The position numbers and the translations under genes were made by a program. Below the pieces are notes generated by a model. It searched no databases, was not told the origin of the DNA, and was given only the letters and a program-made list of their open reading frames with translations. Below, one piece after another: positions 9,123 to 18,935 of a stretch of DNA of 64,000 nucleotides. The first letter of the stretch is position 1. Each line of letters begins with the position of its first letter. Origin of the DNA: JACMLD01 sp039916305 (lineage in GTDB: Bacteria > Bacteroidota > Bacteroidia > Chitinophagales > Chitinophagaceae). The stretch is from NCBI GenBank assembly GCA_039916305.1, contig JBDSLR010000012.1:186001-250000 (forward strand), in the 5' to 3' direction.

Positions 9123-9258
9123 CTGCAATGAATTAATTAGCATGTAGCAATGGATTGAATCAACTAAAAATATACAAGGTTTATATATCTGCAAATTATA
9201 TTATTGCTGCTGCCAGGTACGCAGTTATATAAGCACGCGTTAACAAAGAAATTCTTAT

Positions 9259-12200
9259 TTATTGCACAATTATTTTTTCTGTCAGTTTTGTATTATCGGG
9301 GCCCTCTATACTTAATATATAAGTGCCGCCGGGTAAAGTAAACTTTAGCTGGTTGCTGCCGTATACCACTTCCATGCTTTTATGATACATTGCTGAACCA
9401 TTTACAGCCAGTATTTTTACCTGCAGCAACTGTTTTTTTGTGCTCATTATTTCCGCATTTACCTGGTTATTAACAGCAGGATTGGGTTTTACCAGCATAC
9501 TAAAAGTGCCGGTGATTTTGTTATTTACAACCCGGATACCTACTATCTTTTTGTCGCCATTTTTATCGGTTGCAATTAGCCGGTAGTAGCTGGCGCCTTG
9601 CAATGGTTCGTTGTCTATAAACGTATAATTGGTTGGCGTGCTGGCATCACCTTTACCGCTTATGACCATTATCATTTCAAAGTCGCGGCCATTGGCAGAC
9701 CGTTCTACGGTAAAGTAATCACTGTTTACTTCCTGAGAAGTAGTCCATTGCACCATTACTTTTTTATTTTTAGCTACGGCTTCAAAATTTACTACAGCAA
9801 CTGCCAGTGCAGATGTAACCCGCAATGTAAAAGTATCTGCCAGGCAGGTTGTTCCCGGATTGATGCTGTCGTTAACATAGTAAAAGTATTCACCGGTTGC
9901 AGTAGGTGTTACAGAAAATGTGCGGGCGCTGCCCATATTTACAACAGGTGGAAAAGGAACAGTATACCAGGTATAAGCGCCCACCCAGGAAGCAGTTAAG
10001 CTGGCGGGCGTATTAATGCTGGCGTTTATAACTGTCTTTTTATTTACCCCTTTCATAATGGTAAACTGATCCCTTACCACGCCATCAATACTGCCCACAA
10101 ATTTTGCATCCAGCCGGTTATCCTGTATTTCCAGGTAGAGGGCGCCCCCTTCGCCGCCGTCGCTGGCACCCTGGTTACGCGTATAAAAAATCGGGTAGGT
10201 AGGGTTAACATTGGAAAACACCTGCCCGGCCGAACCGGCTACCACGTATACGGTACCATGTTTGTAAACACTGTCAATGGTAAAATAAGGACAGGAAGTA
10301 GTAGCTGCGCTTGAATCAACCGGGGCATTCACGGAAGCTGCGCTGCCCGCAGAACCATCATAACGTGCACTGGAACTACTTAGTTGTACGCCGCCTGCAG
10401 CAGTACCATTGTTGAAAGTGCCTGAAGCACCGGTATGATCTTTTACAAGAAAACTTCTCTCATAAACGTGGCTGTGGCCGGCCAGTACCACATCTACTCC
10501 ATATCTTTCCAGTATAGGCGTAATCTTTTGCCGGATGGCGATGAGATCTGTTTCGCTGTTTGAAAAATGGGTCCCATTGGTATAGGGTGGGTGGTGCATG
10601 CATACCACCGTCCATTTATGGGTCCCTGCATTAGCTGCCAAATCAGCCTTCAACCAAACCGCCTGTTGACCGCTCGTGGTATCATCATACAAATGATTGC
10701 CGGCATCAATACCATAAGAATCCAGCATAATGAAATGGATATTGCCATAGTTATAAGAGTAATAATGTTCAGTGCCGGAAGCCAATCCGCCGGATTCTCC
10801 ATTGGCAGGTACCGTAAAGATGCTGTAGTAGGGAATGTTATGATCAATAGCCCGGCTGCCGTCATTGGCATATTCATGGTTACCGGGTACCGGAAAAACT
10901 GCATGGTTATCAAAAATATTATTATTGTAAATATTGAAGAAGCCGCTGTTGTGTTCGCCTTCTGTTCCATTGTTGTAAGCATTATCGCCCAGCATAATAA
11001 CCATTTCCGCATTGTTATAACTGCCTTTCAGACTGAGGTAATAGTCTCTTGAGCCTTTCTGGATACTGTTGCCGGTACCCGGATCACCAAATACTCCAAT
11101 GCGTATTTTACGGGTGGAGCCTGCAAGCGGTGCGGTGGTAAAATAATTACGGTAGCTGCCTTTCATTATTGAATTAACAGAACCAATAGAATAATAATAC
11201 CTGCTGTCGGGTGCAAGTCCTGGGATACGCATTTCATGGTCGGTTACGTTTGCGTTGTTTACAATACCAGCGGTAAGTGTAGTTTCATTGCTGCCATAAA
11301 AAACCCGGGAACTATTGGCTGCAGTGGTAGACCACCTGATGGTAACGGCATTGCTGCTGAGCATTTGCAGCAACGGCCCTCTGCTGATATCCGGTTCGGC
11401 ATCAGGCAGGGGTGTAATCAGTATTCCATCCAGTTCCATATCAAAACTAAGATCACTACTGGTTACGTTTGCCTGGTGCATTTCCACCGCAATTACATTA
11501 CTGCCATTTACAAATGCCGAACTGGCAATGCTGAATGGTTGGGGGGTATCTCCGTCATCATCAGCATTAGTGGCGGTTGTGGTATAGCCAACAGCACCTG
11601 CCGCTATATTGCTTCTGAAAACCTCGGTACCGTTTACGTATACCACGCAGCCATCATCTCTTTTTATATTGGCAGAAAAGCTGCTGTACAAGCCCGGGTT
11701 TACGCTAACGGATTTACGGAAATAGGTAGTAACATACTTATTGGACGCGCTGGGGCCATAACTTATGATGGTAGCCTGCGGGGGCGTTTCTCCATAACCC
11801 AATTCCCCATTACCGCTGGCCCAGCCTGCATCAGAAAAACCGCTGCCGCGCCAGGCAGTGCCCTGGTTGCTGCCGTTGTCTAAATATTTCCATGCCGCAC
11901 CATAATCAAAAATGCTGCTACCGGGTTTTGCTATTACTTCCAGGTCAAAGCTGAGATCAGCACTATTAGCTGCATCCTGGTGTACTTCAACCGCTATAAT
12001 ATTATTGCCGGTGATAAAATTTGCGGCGGGTATATCAAATACGGAGAGGGTATTGCCGTTTTCTGCTGCAGTGGAAGCAAGGGTAGTGTACACGGGAGTG
12101 CCTGTTATATTTACACGCGCAACCTCTGCACCATTTACATACATTACCGCGCCATCATCTATATAAGCATTCAATCTTACAGTGTTATATGAAGAGACAT

Positions 12201-12513
12201 TGGCTATGTTTACAATTTTCCTGAAATAGGTAGTGATGTATTTACCGGCAGGGTTACCGCCATAACTAATCGTGGTACGTTCTTTATTATCACCATATCC
12301 CAGCTCTGCTGGTCCACTGTTCCAGGATGCATCATTAAAAGAAAGGTGCTTCCAGTCTGCCGCACCGGAACCCGAAGGGGCAGCCGTACCCATATCAAAA
12401 TATTTCCATGCGGCACCAAACTTCACATAGGTACTATCTGCTCTTAAACCGGTGCTGGTACTTATAACAAGCGTTATTATCAGCAGGCTTTTACGCAAAA
12501 AATTCGGGTTCAT
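9259..12513 (-). CDS. T9SS-exported metallophosphoesterase, purple-acid-phosphatase-like, with duplicated N-terminal module
   Basis: First gene of the phosphatase/phosphatase/peroxidase unit. It has a signal peptide (ending GLRAD) and two successive copies of a beta-sandwich module (~26-205 and ~207-390; each runs AAWKY...GELGYG or AELGYG...YVNG.EV...NVIAVE.HQ), where the paralogue at 6591 has one. Then come the PAP-type FnIII domain (GPLLQMLSSNAVTIRWSTT), the catalytic domain (GDPGTGN, MLGDNAY, PVPGNHEYAND, MHHPPYTNG, GHSHVYERS), an Ig-like domain and a type A sorting domain (VKPNPAVNNQ ... GGTYILSIEG ... KLTEKIIVQ). The product should cross the outer membrane by T9SS and be anchored or released outside. 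Probably scavenges phosphate from organic phosphates (inference). Confidence 0.92.
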   Translation of the reverse strand: MNPNFLRKSLLIITLVISTSTGLRADSTYVKFGAAWKYFDMGTAAPSGSGAADWKHLSFNDASWNSGPAELGYGDNKERTTISYGGNPAGKYITTYFRKIVNIANVSSYNTVRLNAYIDDGAVMYVNGAEVARVNITGTPVYTTLASTAAENGNTLSVFDIPAANFITGNNIIAVEVHQDAANSADLSFDLEVIAKPGSSIFDYGAAWKYLDNGSNQGTAWRGSGFSDAGWASGNGELGYGETPPQATIISYGPSASNKYVTTYFRKSVSVNPGLYSSFSANIKRDDGCVVYVNGTEVFRSNIAAGAVGYTTTATNADDDGDTPQPFSIASSAFVNGSNVIAVEMHQANVTSSDLSFDMELDGILITPLPDAEPDISRGPLLQMLSSNAVTIRWSTTAANSSRVFYGSNETTLTAGIVNNANVTDHEMRIPGLAPDSRYYYSIGSVNSIMKGSYRNYFTTAPLAGSTRKIRIGVFGDPGTGNSIQKGSRDYYLSLKGSYNNAEMVIMLGDNAYNNGTEGEHNSGFFNIYNNNIFDNHAVFPVPGNHEYANDGSRAIDHNIPYYSIFTVPANGESGGLASGTEHYYSYNYGNIHFIMLDSYGIDAGNHLYDDTTSGQQAVWLKADLAANAGTHKWTVVCMHHPPYTNGTHFSNSETDLIAIRQKITPILERYGVDVVLAGHSHVYERSFLVKDHTGASGTFNNGTAAGGVQLSSSSARYDGSAGSAASVNAPVDSSAATTSCPYFTIDSVYKHGTVYVVAGSAGQVFSNVNPTYPIFYTRNQGASDGGEGGALYLEIQDNRLDAKFVGSIDGVVRDQFTIMKGVNKKTVINASINTPASLTASWVGAYTWYTVPFPPVVNMGSARTFSVTPTATGEYFYYVNDSINPGTTCLADTFTLRVTSALAVAVVNFEAVAKNKKVMVQWTTSQEVNSDYFTVERSANGRDFEMIMVISGKGDASTPTNYTFIDNEPLQGASYYRLIATDKNGDKKIVGIRVVNNKITGTFSMLVKPNPAVNNQVNAEIMSTKKQLLQVKILAVNGSAMYHKSMEVVYGSNQLKFTLPGGTYILSIEGPDNTKLTEKIIVQ

Positions 12514-13126
12514 GTAAATGTTTGAAGATGTTTAATGCCGCAGTTGCTGCTTTTAAAATTACGTTTTATTTTTATTTGACTAAGTGGTAATGTGTAGACC
12601 GATTAGAAGCTGTTCATTTTTTTCTTGTCAATGCTGTAATAAAATATGTATATAAATGCCCTGTTGCTGAAGCGTTTCAGTTGATCATTTCATTTACTTA
12701 TATCGTCTTTCCCTGAAATATATATTCCCAATTCCCAAACTGGTTCCCATCTATAGAAAACTGGCAGGGATAATGGCTGATTATTGCAACATACTCAATT
12801 CCATTCGTCGAAAACCGCGCAAGGTAAAGTACTGACAATCAAGGCTGGTTAACTGGCTGCGCGCTCCCCATCGTTGCTTTTTACCGATCTCCGAAATGCT
12901 TTTTTTTATGGCATATGTGTTGGGACAAGCATACAGCAGACGTACCCCTTAAATGATCATTATGAAAAGCAAACCCAATAAACGTATAAACCCGATTACT
13001 CTGATAGGAGTTATACTAGTTAAGTGTTTGCATATATTATTTTGGAATAATAATAGTTACACTTTGTACGTTAATCATTTAGTTGGTTGTGCATCTAATA
13101 TCTATGATCCTAAATCCAAATTTTTT
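12514..13126. other. Long intergenic region between divergent secreted-protein genes
   Basis: About 610 bp between the two divergent genes. I looked for tRNA T-loops, riboswitch-like stems and short genes and saw none. An ATG at 12953 opens in frame with the rightward gene, but its 58 extra codons do not look like protein and delay the signal peptide. The strip is A/T-rich and should hold both promoters; no perfect TAnnTTTG was found. Confidence 0.45.
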
Positions 13127-15823
13127 ATGAAACCACGGAATCCGTTTCCCCTTCTTTGCGTTGAACGTAAGTCAATTAATAAAATGATTGCACTCCCGTT
13201 TATTCTGTTGTCATTTTTAATTTCATATAATAATGCCGGTGCACAATGTGGTGCCGGCTATAACCAGGTTACATTAAACTGGGATTACCTGGACTATTTT
13301 TCTTATAGTGGTTTTTACACTACTACTGCCGCTGATGTTTACCTTGCATCCAATACGCAGGCACAAACACAGAACTTTGCTTTTGGTACACAGCGTGTAG
13401 TTATCACCAACAATTATACAGGAACCACCAATTTAGGCGAAGACGCAACCCATACCGGTGATGCGGGATCTTATGCAGTAGGCAACGTGGATGTCCATTT
13501 TATTGGAAACGGCCAGATAACCCTCACTTTTGAAAACGAAGTAAATAATCTTAAGTTTTCTATGTTTGATATAGACAGAAACCAAAAAGTTGCTTTTTCA
13601 GCAACCAATGCGCTGGGGGTTGCACAGAATGTAACCATTACAAGACTTGGCACCTCTATTCTTACTACATTGTTAAATGGTACTGCGCTGGCCAATGTAA
13701 GTGCTTCCAGTTCTACTCCGCTCAATACTGTGGCAGATGCGTCTATGAATGTAGACGTTGCCGGTCCGGTAAAAACAATCACCATAAATATAACAAACAC
13801 CGGGACAAACGGGTCTGAAGACGGGTCTTTCTGGCTCTCTAATATTATAGCCTGTTCTGCCGGTACATTTCCTTCTGCCTATCATATTATTTCAAAACCT
13901 TTTACCAATCAGCCTGGCTATGTTCTTTCCGCGCTTGACAAAAGTATATACGCGGTAAATCCTGCAAATGGTGTTTCCAAATTGCTGTTTACTGATCCAG
14001 GTGGCAATATCAATTCAATGGGTTATGATCCATATAACAGGATATTGTATTACGTATACAGTTTAACAGGCAGTGCAGGTACCAATACTGCCCTTAAAGC
14101 ATATAATTTTAATACAAAAACCATCAGTACTGTACTGGCTGATGTAAGAACCATCGGTATACCGCTGGTTACCCTGGCAAGCAGCAGTATCGTTTACGCA
14201 AGTGGTGTAGAGTCAGGAGCGGGATCTTTCTATAATGGATCTTTTTATCTGGGCATAGAAGCTACCAATAAAAATGGTTCCGGTATTTTAGGAACTTCTA
14301 ACCGTGAAGCCATTATCTGGCGTATTGATTTTGATGCCAGCAATGTACCCTACCGCTCCTCGCAGGTATTTGCTTTACCAAATGACAATGGCACCGGTAC
14401 GTTAATGCATGACTGGTCTGACTTTGTTATTACCAATGGTATTCTTTATGATTTTGACGGGGCAGGTGTAACAACAAAAACAGACATATATCATTTTGAT
14501 ATGATGAATGGTACGGCTGTAAACTATCCGCTTCCTTTAGGATGGACACCTGGTCAGCCCGTGGTAGGATGGAATGAATCTGTATACCAGTTATACGCCA
14601 CTACAGCCGCACCCGCGGTAAATCCATATGTAGCATTATACAACGGAAACGGCACTATCGGAACAAGATTTAACCTGACTTCTGCGCCCATGTTCACCCC
14701 CGCAATACCCAGTGTGGGGGATGGTGCGGAAGCGTTCAGACCGCTGGCCGATTTTGGTGATGCGCCTGCCAGTTATGACCCTGTAACCGGTGACCCGGCA
14801 GTGCATGAGCTTGATTTTAACTTAAGAATGGGTACTGCTGAAAGTGAGGAATGGGTAACCAGGGGACAATCAACCCTTGCCAATGCAGATAATTTTGAAG
14901 ATGGTATTGGCGCTGCAGCTAATTTAAATTTTAACGGTACCGTTACCTATACCGTTAACTCAATAAGTTTATTTAATAATACAGGTTCTCCCGCAGTGCT
15001 AATCGGCTGGCTGGATTATAACGTGAATGGAGTATTTGATCCGGGTGAAGGAAGAGTGAGCGCTTCAATACCCAGCAGTACATCAACCCAGTTTTTAAGC
15101 CTTACCTGGACAGGTATATTTGTACCCACTACTGCAGCTTTAAAAACATTTCTGCGTTTGCGTATTACTAAAATAGCCAACGGTATGACTACTGCCAATG
15201 CAACTGGTTATATGCCCGATGGTGAAGTAGAAGATTACCCGGTGGTAATGGGCATTAACCTGCCTGTTGAAATTACAGGTTTTGATCTGCAGAAAGGCAA
15301 CGGCAAAACAGCCATGCTTAACTGGAGTACATCCGGTAATATGGCTGATAATGCGGCATTTGACATTGAAAGAAGTGCAGACGGATTAAAATGGAACAAT
15401 GCAGGCACCGTTAACACTTCCCTTCTGCAGGTTAGCACTGATAAGTTTAGCTATAAAGATGAAAATGCTTTACCAGGCAAATCCTACTACAGAATTAAAA
15501 CAGTTTCAAAGGATGGGACTTTCAAATACACCGGCACGAAAAGTGTTGTGTTCTCTTATATCAAAGGAAAGATTACCGTTTCGCCCAACCCGGTTACAGA
15601 TTATATAACTGTTCAGCTGTCAGCAGACCATGCAGCCCCGCTTAAAATAGCATTGTATGACCACAGCGGTAAAACGGTGTATGAAAAATCAGTACCTGTT
15701 GCCGCAGGAGATAACAGCATACGGCTTACCGATGTTAAAAACATCCTGCCGGGTATGTATTATATAAAACTGAATATAGGCGATGAAATTTTTACTGATA
15801 AACTGGTTGTGGTTAAAAATTAA
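13127..15823 (+). CDS. T9SS-exported GEVED-domain surface protein
   Basis: Large secreted protein. I begin it at ATG 13127; ATG 13184 (MIALPFILLSFLISYNNAGAQ-type start) would give a tighter signal peptide, and 12953 is less likely. After the signal peptide (cleavage near NAGAQ) come a beta-rich N-terminal domain, a beta-propeller-like stretch (SALDKSIYAVNPANGVSKLLF, YNRILYYVYS, IDFDASN), then a GEVED domain (DFGDAPASYD ... WLDYNVNGVFDPGEG ... DGEVEDYPV), an Ig-like piece (LNWSTSGNMADNAAFDIERS) and a type A T9SS sorting domain (VSPNPVTDYITVQL to VVVKN). GEVED domains are common in adhesive or structural surface proteins. No catalytic motif is visible, so the function is not known. Confidence 0.85.
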   Translation: MKPRNPFPLLCVERKSINKMIALPFILLSFLISYNNAGAQCGAGYNQVTLNWDYLDYFSYSGFYTTTAADVYLASNTQAQTQNFAFGTQRVVITNNYTGTTNLGEDATHTGDAGSYAVGNVDVHFIGNGQITLTFENEVNNLKFSMFDIDRNQKVAFSATNALGVAQNVTITRLGTSILTTLLNGTALANVSASSSTPLNTVADASMNVDVAGPVKTITINITNTGTNGSEDGSFWLSNIIACSAGTFPSAYHIISKPFTNQPGYVLSALDKSIYAVNPANGVSKLLFTDPGGNINSMGYDPYNRILYYVYSLTGSAGTNTALKAYNFNTKTISTVLADVRTIGIPLVTLASSSIVYASGVESGAGSFYNGSFYLGIEATNKNGSGILGTSNREAIIWRIDFDASNVPYRSSQVFALPNDNGTGTLMHDWSDFVITNGILYDFDGAGVTTKTDIYHFDMMNGTAVNYPLPLGWTPGQPVVGWNESVYQLYATTAAPAVNPYVALYNGNGTIGTRFNLTSAPMFTPAIPSVGDGAEAFRPLADFGDAPASYDPVTGDPAVHELDFNLRMGTAESEEWVTRGQSTLANADNFEDGIGAAANLNFNGTVTYTVNSISLFNNTGSPAVLIGWLDYNVNGVFDPGEGRVSASIPSSTSTQFLSLTWTGIFVPTTAALKTFLRLRITKIANGMTTANATGYMPDGEVEDYPVVMGINLPVEITGFDLQKGNGKTAMLNWSTSGNMADNAAFDIERSADGLKWNNAGTVNTSLLQVSTDKFSYKDENALPGKSYYRIKTVSKDGTFKYTGTKSVVFSYIKGKITVSPNPVTDYITVQLSADHAAPLKIALYDHSGKTVYEKSVPVAAGDNSIRLTDVKNILPGMYYIKLNIGDEIFTDKLVVVKN

Positions 15824-15940
15824 TTAAGAATATTTTAATACGCAAAATAAATTTAATTTGTCCGTTGCCGTTATATGCTTGGCTGTTTATCCGCAGCCAT
15901 AGTAAAAGAATCAGTATCAGGTAAAATCCAATAATACGCT

Positions 15941-18757
15941 ATGAAACTATTTCGGTTAATCGTTTGCTTTTTGATTGTCTGTTCGTTTTTTACAGCACAA
16001 GCCCAGGAAAAGTACAGTAAGGTTAAGTTTTATCCGCCAAAAGAGAATGTAAAGCGCTCCGCATTAATGGGGTTATTGCAAATAGATCATTTTTACAACG
16101 ATGAGGATGGCGGGATAATAGCAGAGATAAGCCAGGCAGATGTAAATAAACTGAAGGCTACCGGCAACAGGTTTGAAATAATGATTGATAATGTGGAAGC
16201 CGACTTGCTGAGTAAGAACAAAACTTACTTTGACAACAGGAAGAGAGGTCTGATACAAATGGACGGTAGCCCGGTGGGTACTGGTAATACCAGCCGTGTT
16301 GCCATAGAGCAAACCGGTAAAACTGCCGCTAATGTTATTGCTACACCTGCAGCCTTCCAGGTGCAGTCCGGCTCACCTAATCTGGGTGGCTATTATACGT
16401 TCGCCCAAATGAATACAGCTATGAATGCGCTGGTTGCAGCTTATCCTGCACTTGCTTCAAAAACATCATTGGGTACTACGCTTGGCGGCAATAATATCTG
16501 GTGTATTAAAATATCTGATAATGTTGCTACAGACGAAGCAAATGAACCGGAAGTCTTATTCATTGGTCTGCAGCATGCCCGTGAAGCCATTGGTGGTTCC
16601 AGTATGATATTTTTAATGCAGTACCTGTGTGAGCAGTATTCGGTTGATCCCAAAATCAAAGACCTGGTAAACAACCGGGAGATTTACATCATTCCATGCA
16701 TGAACGCAGATGGTTGGGAATATAACCGCACGACCAGCTCCAATGGAGGAGGCAACTGGCGTAAAAACAGGAAAGTGATTGCAAGCGGCCAGTATGGGGT
16801 TGATCTGAACCGTAACTGGGGTATAGACTGGGCCAATTGTCCCGGTGGCGACTTAAGCTGCGGAGACCCGTCGGCCGTTAGTACAAACGATACCTACTGG
16901 GGAACTGCTGCATTTTCAGAACTGGAGACGCAGGCTATAAGGGCATTTGTGAAGACCAGGAATTTTGTGTCAATGATTGATCAGCATGCTTATGGGCCGT
17001 ATTATTCTTTACCATTTGGAAGGCCTTCCCTGCACACCGGCAGCGATACACTGACCATAATGGATCAGCAATATTATACGCAGATACCTTCATTAATGGG
17101 CCGCTACAATGGCATGAGGGCAGGAAACAGTATACAGTCAGTGGGTTATGAAGTAGCGGGTGGTGTAAAAGACTGGATGCTGAAAGGCGAAATTGGCGTA
17201 GGTACAAAGGGGAAAGTATACGGTATGACAGGCGAGGGTGGCTATGGCGCAGCAGCTGCTACCTTCTGGCCACCGGCTGCACAAATTATTAATTTATGCA
17301 GGGGAATGACTTTTCAAAACCTGCAATTATTATTTGCTGCAGGTTCTTATGTTGATATACAGGATAAAAGCGATATCGCCGTTACTGCCATCAATGGTAA
17401 TTTTAATTTTTCGGTTCAGCGCCTGGGAATCGGTGATGCACAGGTAACTGTATCACTTATTCCGCTGGAGAATATTCAATCTGTTGGTTCTCCCGTTGTT
17501 ATTAGCAGTATGCCTGTTTATAATCAAATCACCAATGGCAGTATCAGCTATAATTTGTTTCCTGCGCTGGGTACCGGGCAACGTGTAAAATATATTCTGA
17601 ACGTTGCTACAGGCGGATATACTTACGCTGATACCATCACCAAGTTTTATAACCCTACCCAGTTATTTTATGATGATATGGAAACTGCGGGGTCATTTGC
17701 TACCAACTGGACAAGCACCAGCGATGTAACAGATAAATGGGCTTATACTGCTTTAAGTTCTTTTGGAGGAACTAAGTCAATAACGGAGTCTCCCGCATCA
17801 AATTATACTACCAGCAGCACCCGTACATTGCAATACAAAAATACTTTTTCACTCACCGGGTCTACTGCAGCCTATTTAACCTTCTGGACAAAACACCGGG
17901 CAGAAAATTTCAGGGATAAACTGCAGGTGCAGGTATCTACCAATGGTACTACCTGGATACCAGTAGAAGGATCTACAACGGTTGAGGAGCCAGGAACACT
18001 GGAAGGCTCTACCATTAATGGATCGCCTGCCTTAACAGGTGTCCGCAGCGACTGGACCAATGAAGTGTATAATCTGTCAGCCTACAATGGTGCAGCTGCG
18101 CTCAGTTTAAAATTTGTATTTACTTCTGACAGCGATCCTTCTACCTTTTTTTATGAAAGAGATGAGGGGTTTTATTTGGATAACATTAAAGTAGTAATGA
18201 GCAATGCTGTCTTCTCAAATTTATTACCCATCAATTTCATTAAATTTTACGGAAACCTGTCCGGTAAAAAAATTGGACTGAACTGGGAAGCTGTTACTGA
18301 TAAAACGCATAACTATTTTGAAGTAGAAAAATCAGCTGATGCTATCAGCTTTACCACAATCGGAAAAGTTACCAGCGGAGCTCCGTTTAATTTTACAGAT
18401 TATGCTCCCTACAATGGCAACAATTATTATCGAATCAGGGAAGTTGATATGGATGGCAAAATAACATACAGTAAAATCATCAATGTTCCCTACAATGCTG
18501 GTAAAGCAGGTCTCCTCGTTTATCCCAACCCGGTAACAGATTTACTTCGGGTAAAAATAAATGACCGTTCAACAGGTAGTGTAGATATAAAAATTACAGA
18601 TGTGCAGGGCCGGATTGTTTATACAGCCGCAGATATAGAAAATACCGGCAATGAAATAAAGATTAACACACATTCTTTTATGCCGCAGGTATATATTATG
18701 AAGGTTACCGGCAAACAGGGCGATATTATCGGCATAGAAAGATTCATCAAACACTAA
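15941..18757 (+). CDS. T9SS-exported M14-family zinc carboxypeptidase
   Basis: Extracellular metallopeptidase of the carboxypeptidase A type. Zinc ligands are H212 and E215 (QHAREAIGG) and H349 (IDQHAYG); substrate carboxylate binding is by N290-R291 in DLNRNWG, and the catalytic Glu is E432 in TGEGGYG. A signal peptide (ending TAQAQ) and an N-terminal pro-like region to ~145 precede the domain. Behind it are a beta-sandwich region (~570-760, MAM/CBM-like, with WTSTSDVTDKWAY), an Ig-like domain and a type A sorting domain (VYPNPVTDLLRV). Length 938. It should be secreted through T9SS for protein or peptide degradation. It starts 117 bp behind the GEVED gene with no terminator between. Confidence 0.93.
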   Translation: MKLFRLIVCFLIVCSFFTAQAQEKYSKVKFYPPKENVKRSALMGLLQIDHFYNDEDGGIIAEISQADVNKLKATGNRFEIMIDNVEADLLSKNKTYFDNRKRGLIQMDGSPVGTGNTSRVAIEQTGKTAANVIATPAAFQVQSGSPNLGGYYTFAQMNTAMNALVAAYPALASKTSLGTTLGGNNIWCIKISDNVATDEANEPEVLFIGLQHAREAIGGSSMIFLMQYLCEQYSVDPKIKDLVNNREIYIIPCMNADGWEYNRTTSSNGGGNWRKNRKVIASGQYGVDLNRNWGIDWANCPGGDLSCGDPSAVSTNDTYWGTAAFSELETQAIRAFVKTRNFVSMIDQHAYGPYYSLPFGRPSLHTGSDTLTIMDQQYYTQIPSLMGRYNGMRAGNSIQSVGYEVAGGVKDWMLKGEIGVGTKGKVYGMTGEGGYGAAAATFWPPAAQIINLCRGMTFQNLQLLFAAGSYVDIQDKSDIAVTAINGNFNFSVQRLGIGDAQVTVSLIPLENIQSVGSPVVISSMPVYNQITNGSISYNLFPALGTGQRVKYILNVATGGYTYADTITKFYNPTQLFYDDMETAGSFATNWTSTSDVTDKWAYTALSSFGGTKSITESPASNYTTSSTRTLQYKNTFSLTGSTAAYLTFWTKHRAENFRDKLQVQVSTNGTTWIPVEGSTTVEEPGTLEGSTINGSPALTGVRSDWTNEVYNLSAYNGAAALSLKFVFTSDSDPSTFFYERDEGFYLDNIKVVMSNAVFSNLLPINFIKFYGNLSGKKIGLNWEAVTDKTHNYFEVEKSADAISFTTIGKVTSGAPFNFTDYAPYNGNNYYRIREVDMDGKITYSKIINVPYNAGKAGLLVYPNPVTDLLRVKINDRSTGSVDIKITDVQGRIVYTAADIENTGNEIKINTHSFMPQVYIMKVTGKQGDIIGIERFIKH

Positions 18758-18804
18758 TAGCTGATTTTTACTACTGCTTTGCCAGTCATATTATATCTCT
18801 TAAT

Positions 18805-18832
18805 GCCCTTCCTTTACCGGAGGGGCTTTTTT
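18805..18832 (+). terminator. Intrinsic terminator after the M14 peptidase gene
   Basis: An 8-bp stem GCCCTTCC / GGAGGGGC (one G-U pair) with loop TTTACC at 18805-18826 is followed by TTTTTT. It is about 50 bp behind the stop codon and separates the peptidase from the esterase gene. Confidence 0.8.
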
Positions 18833-18935
18833 ATGCCGGTGAAAGCTGCATAAAAGAATTTCGCGGGTTTAGAACCGGACACACAATGCATAGAATCGTT
18901 TTTTCATTATCTTTCAGTACACCCAACAAGCGTAT

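Noticed and set aside
12514..12952. tRNA or riboswitch in the long intergenic region
   Set aside because: No GTTCRANNC T-loop, paired acceptor ends, or known riboswitch core was seen.
12953..13126. 58-codon N-terminal extension of the GEVED protein
   Set aside because: It would bury the signal peptide far from the N-terminus; ATG 13127 or 13184 fits better.
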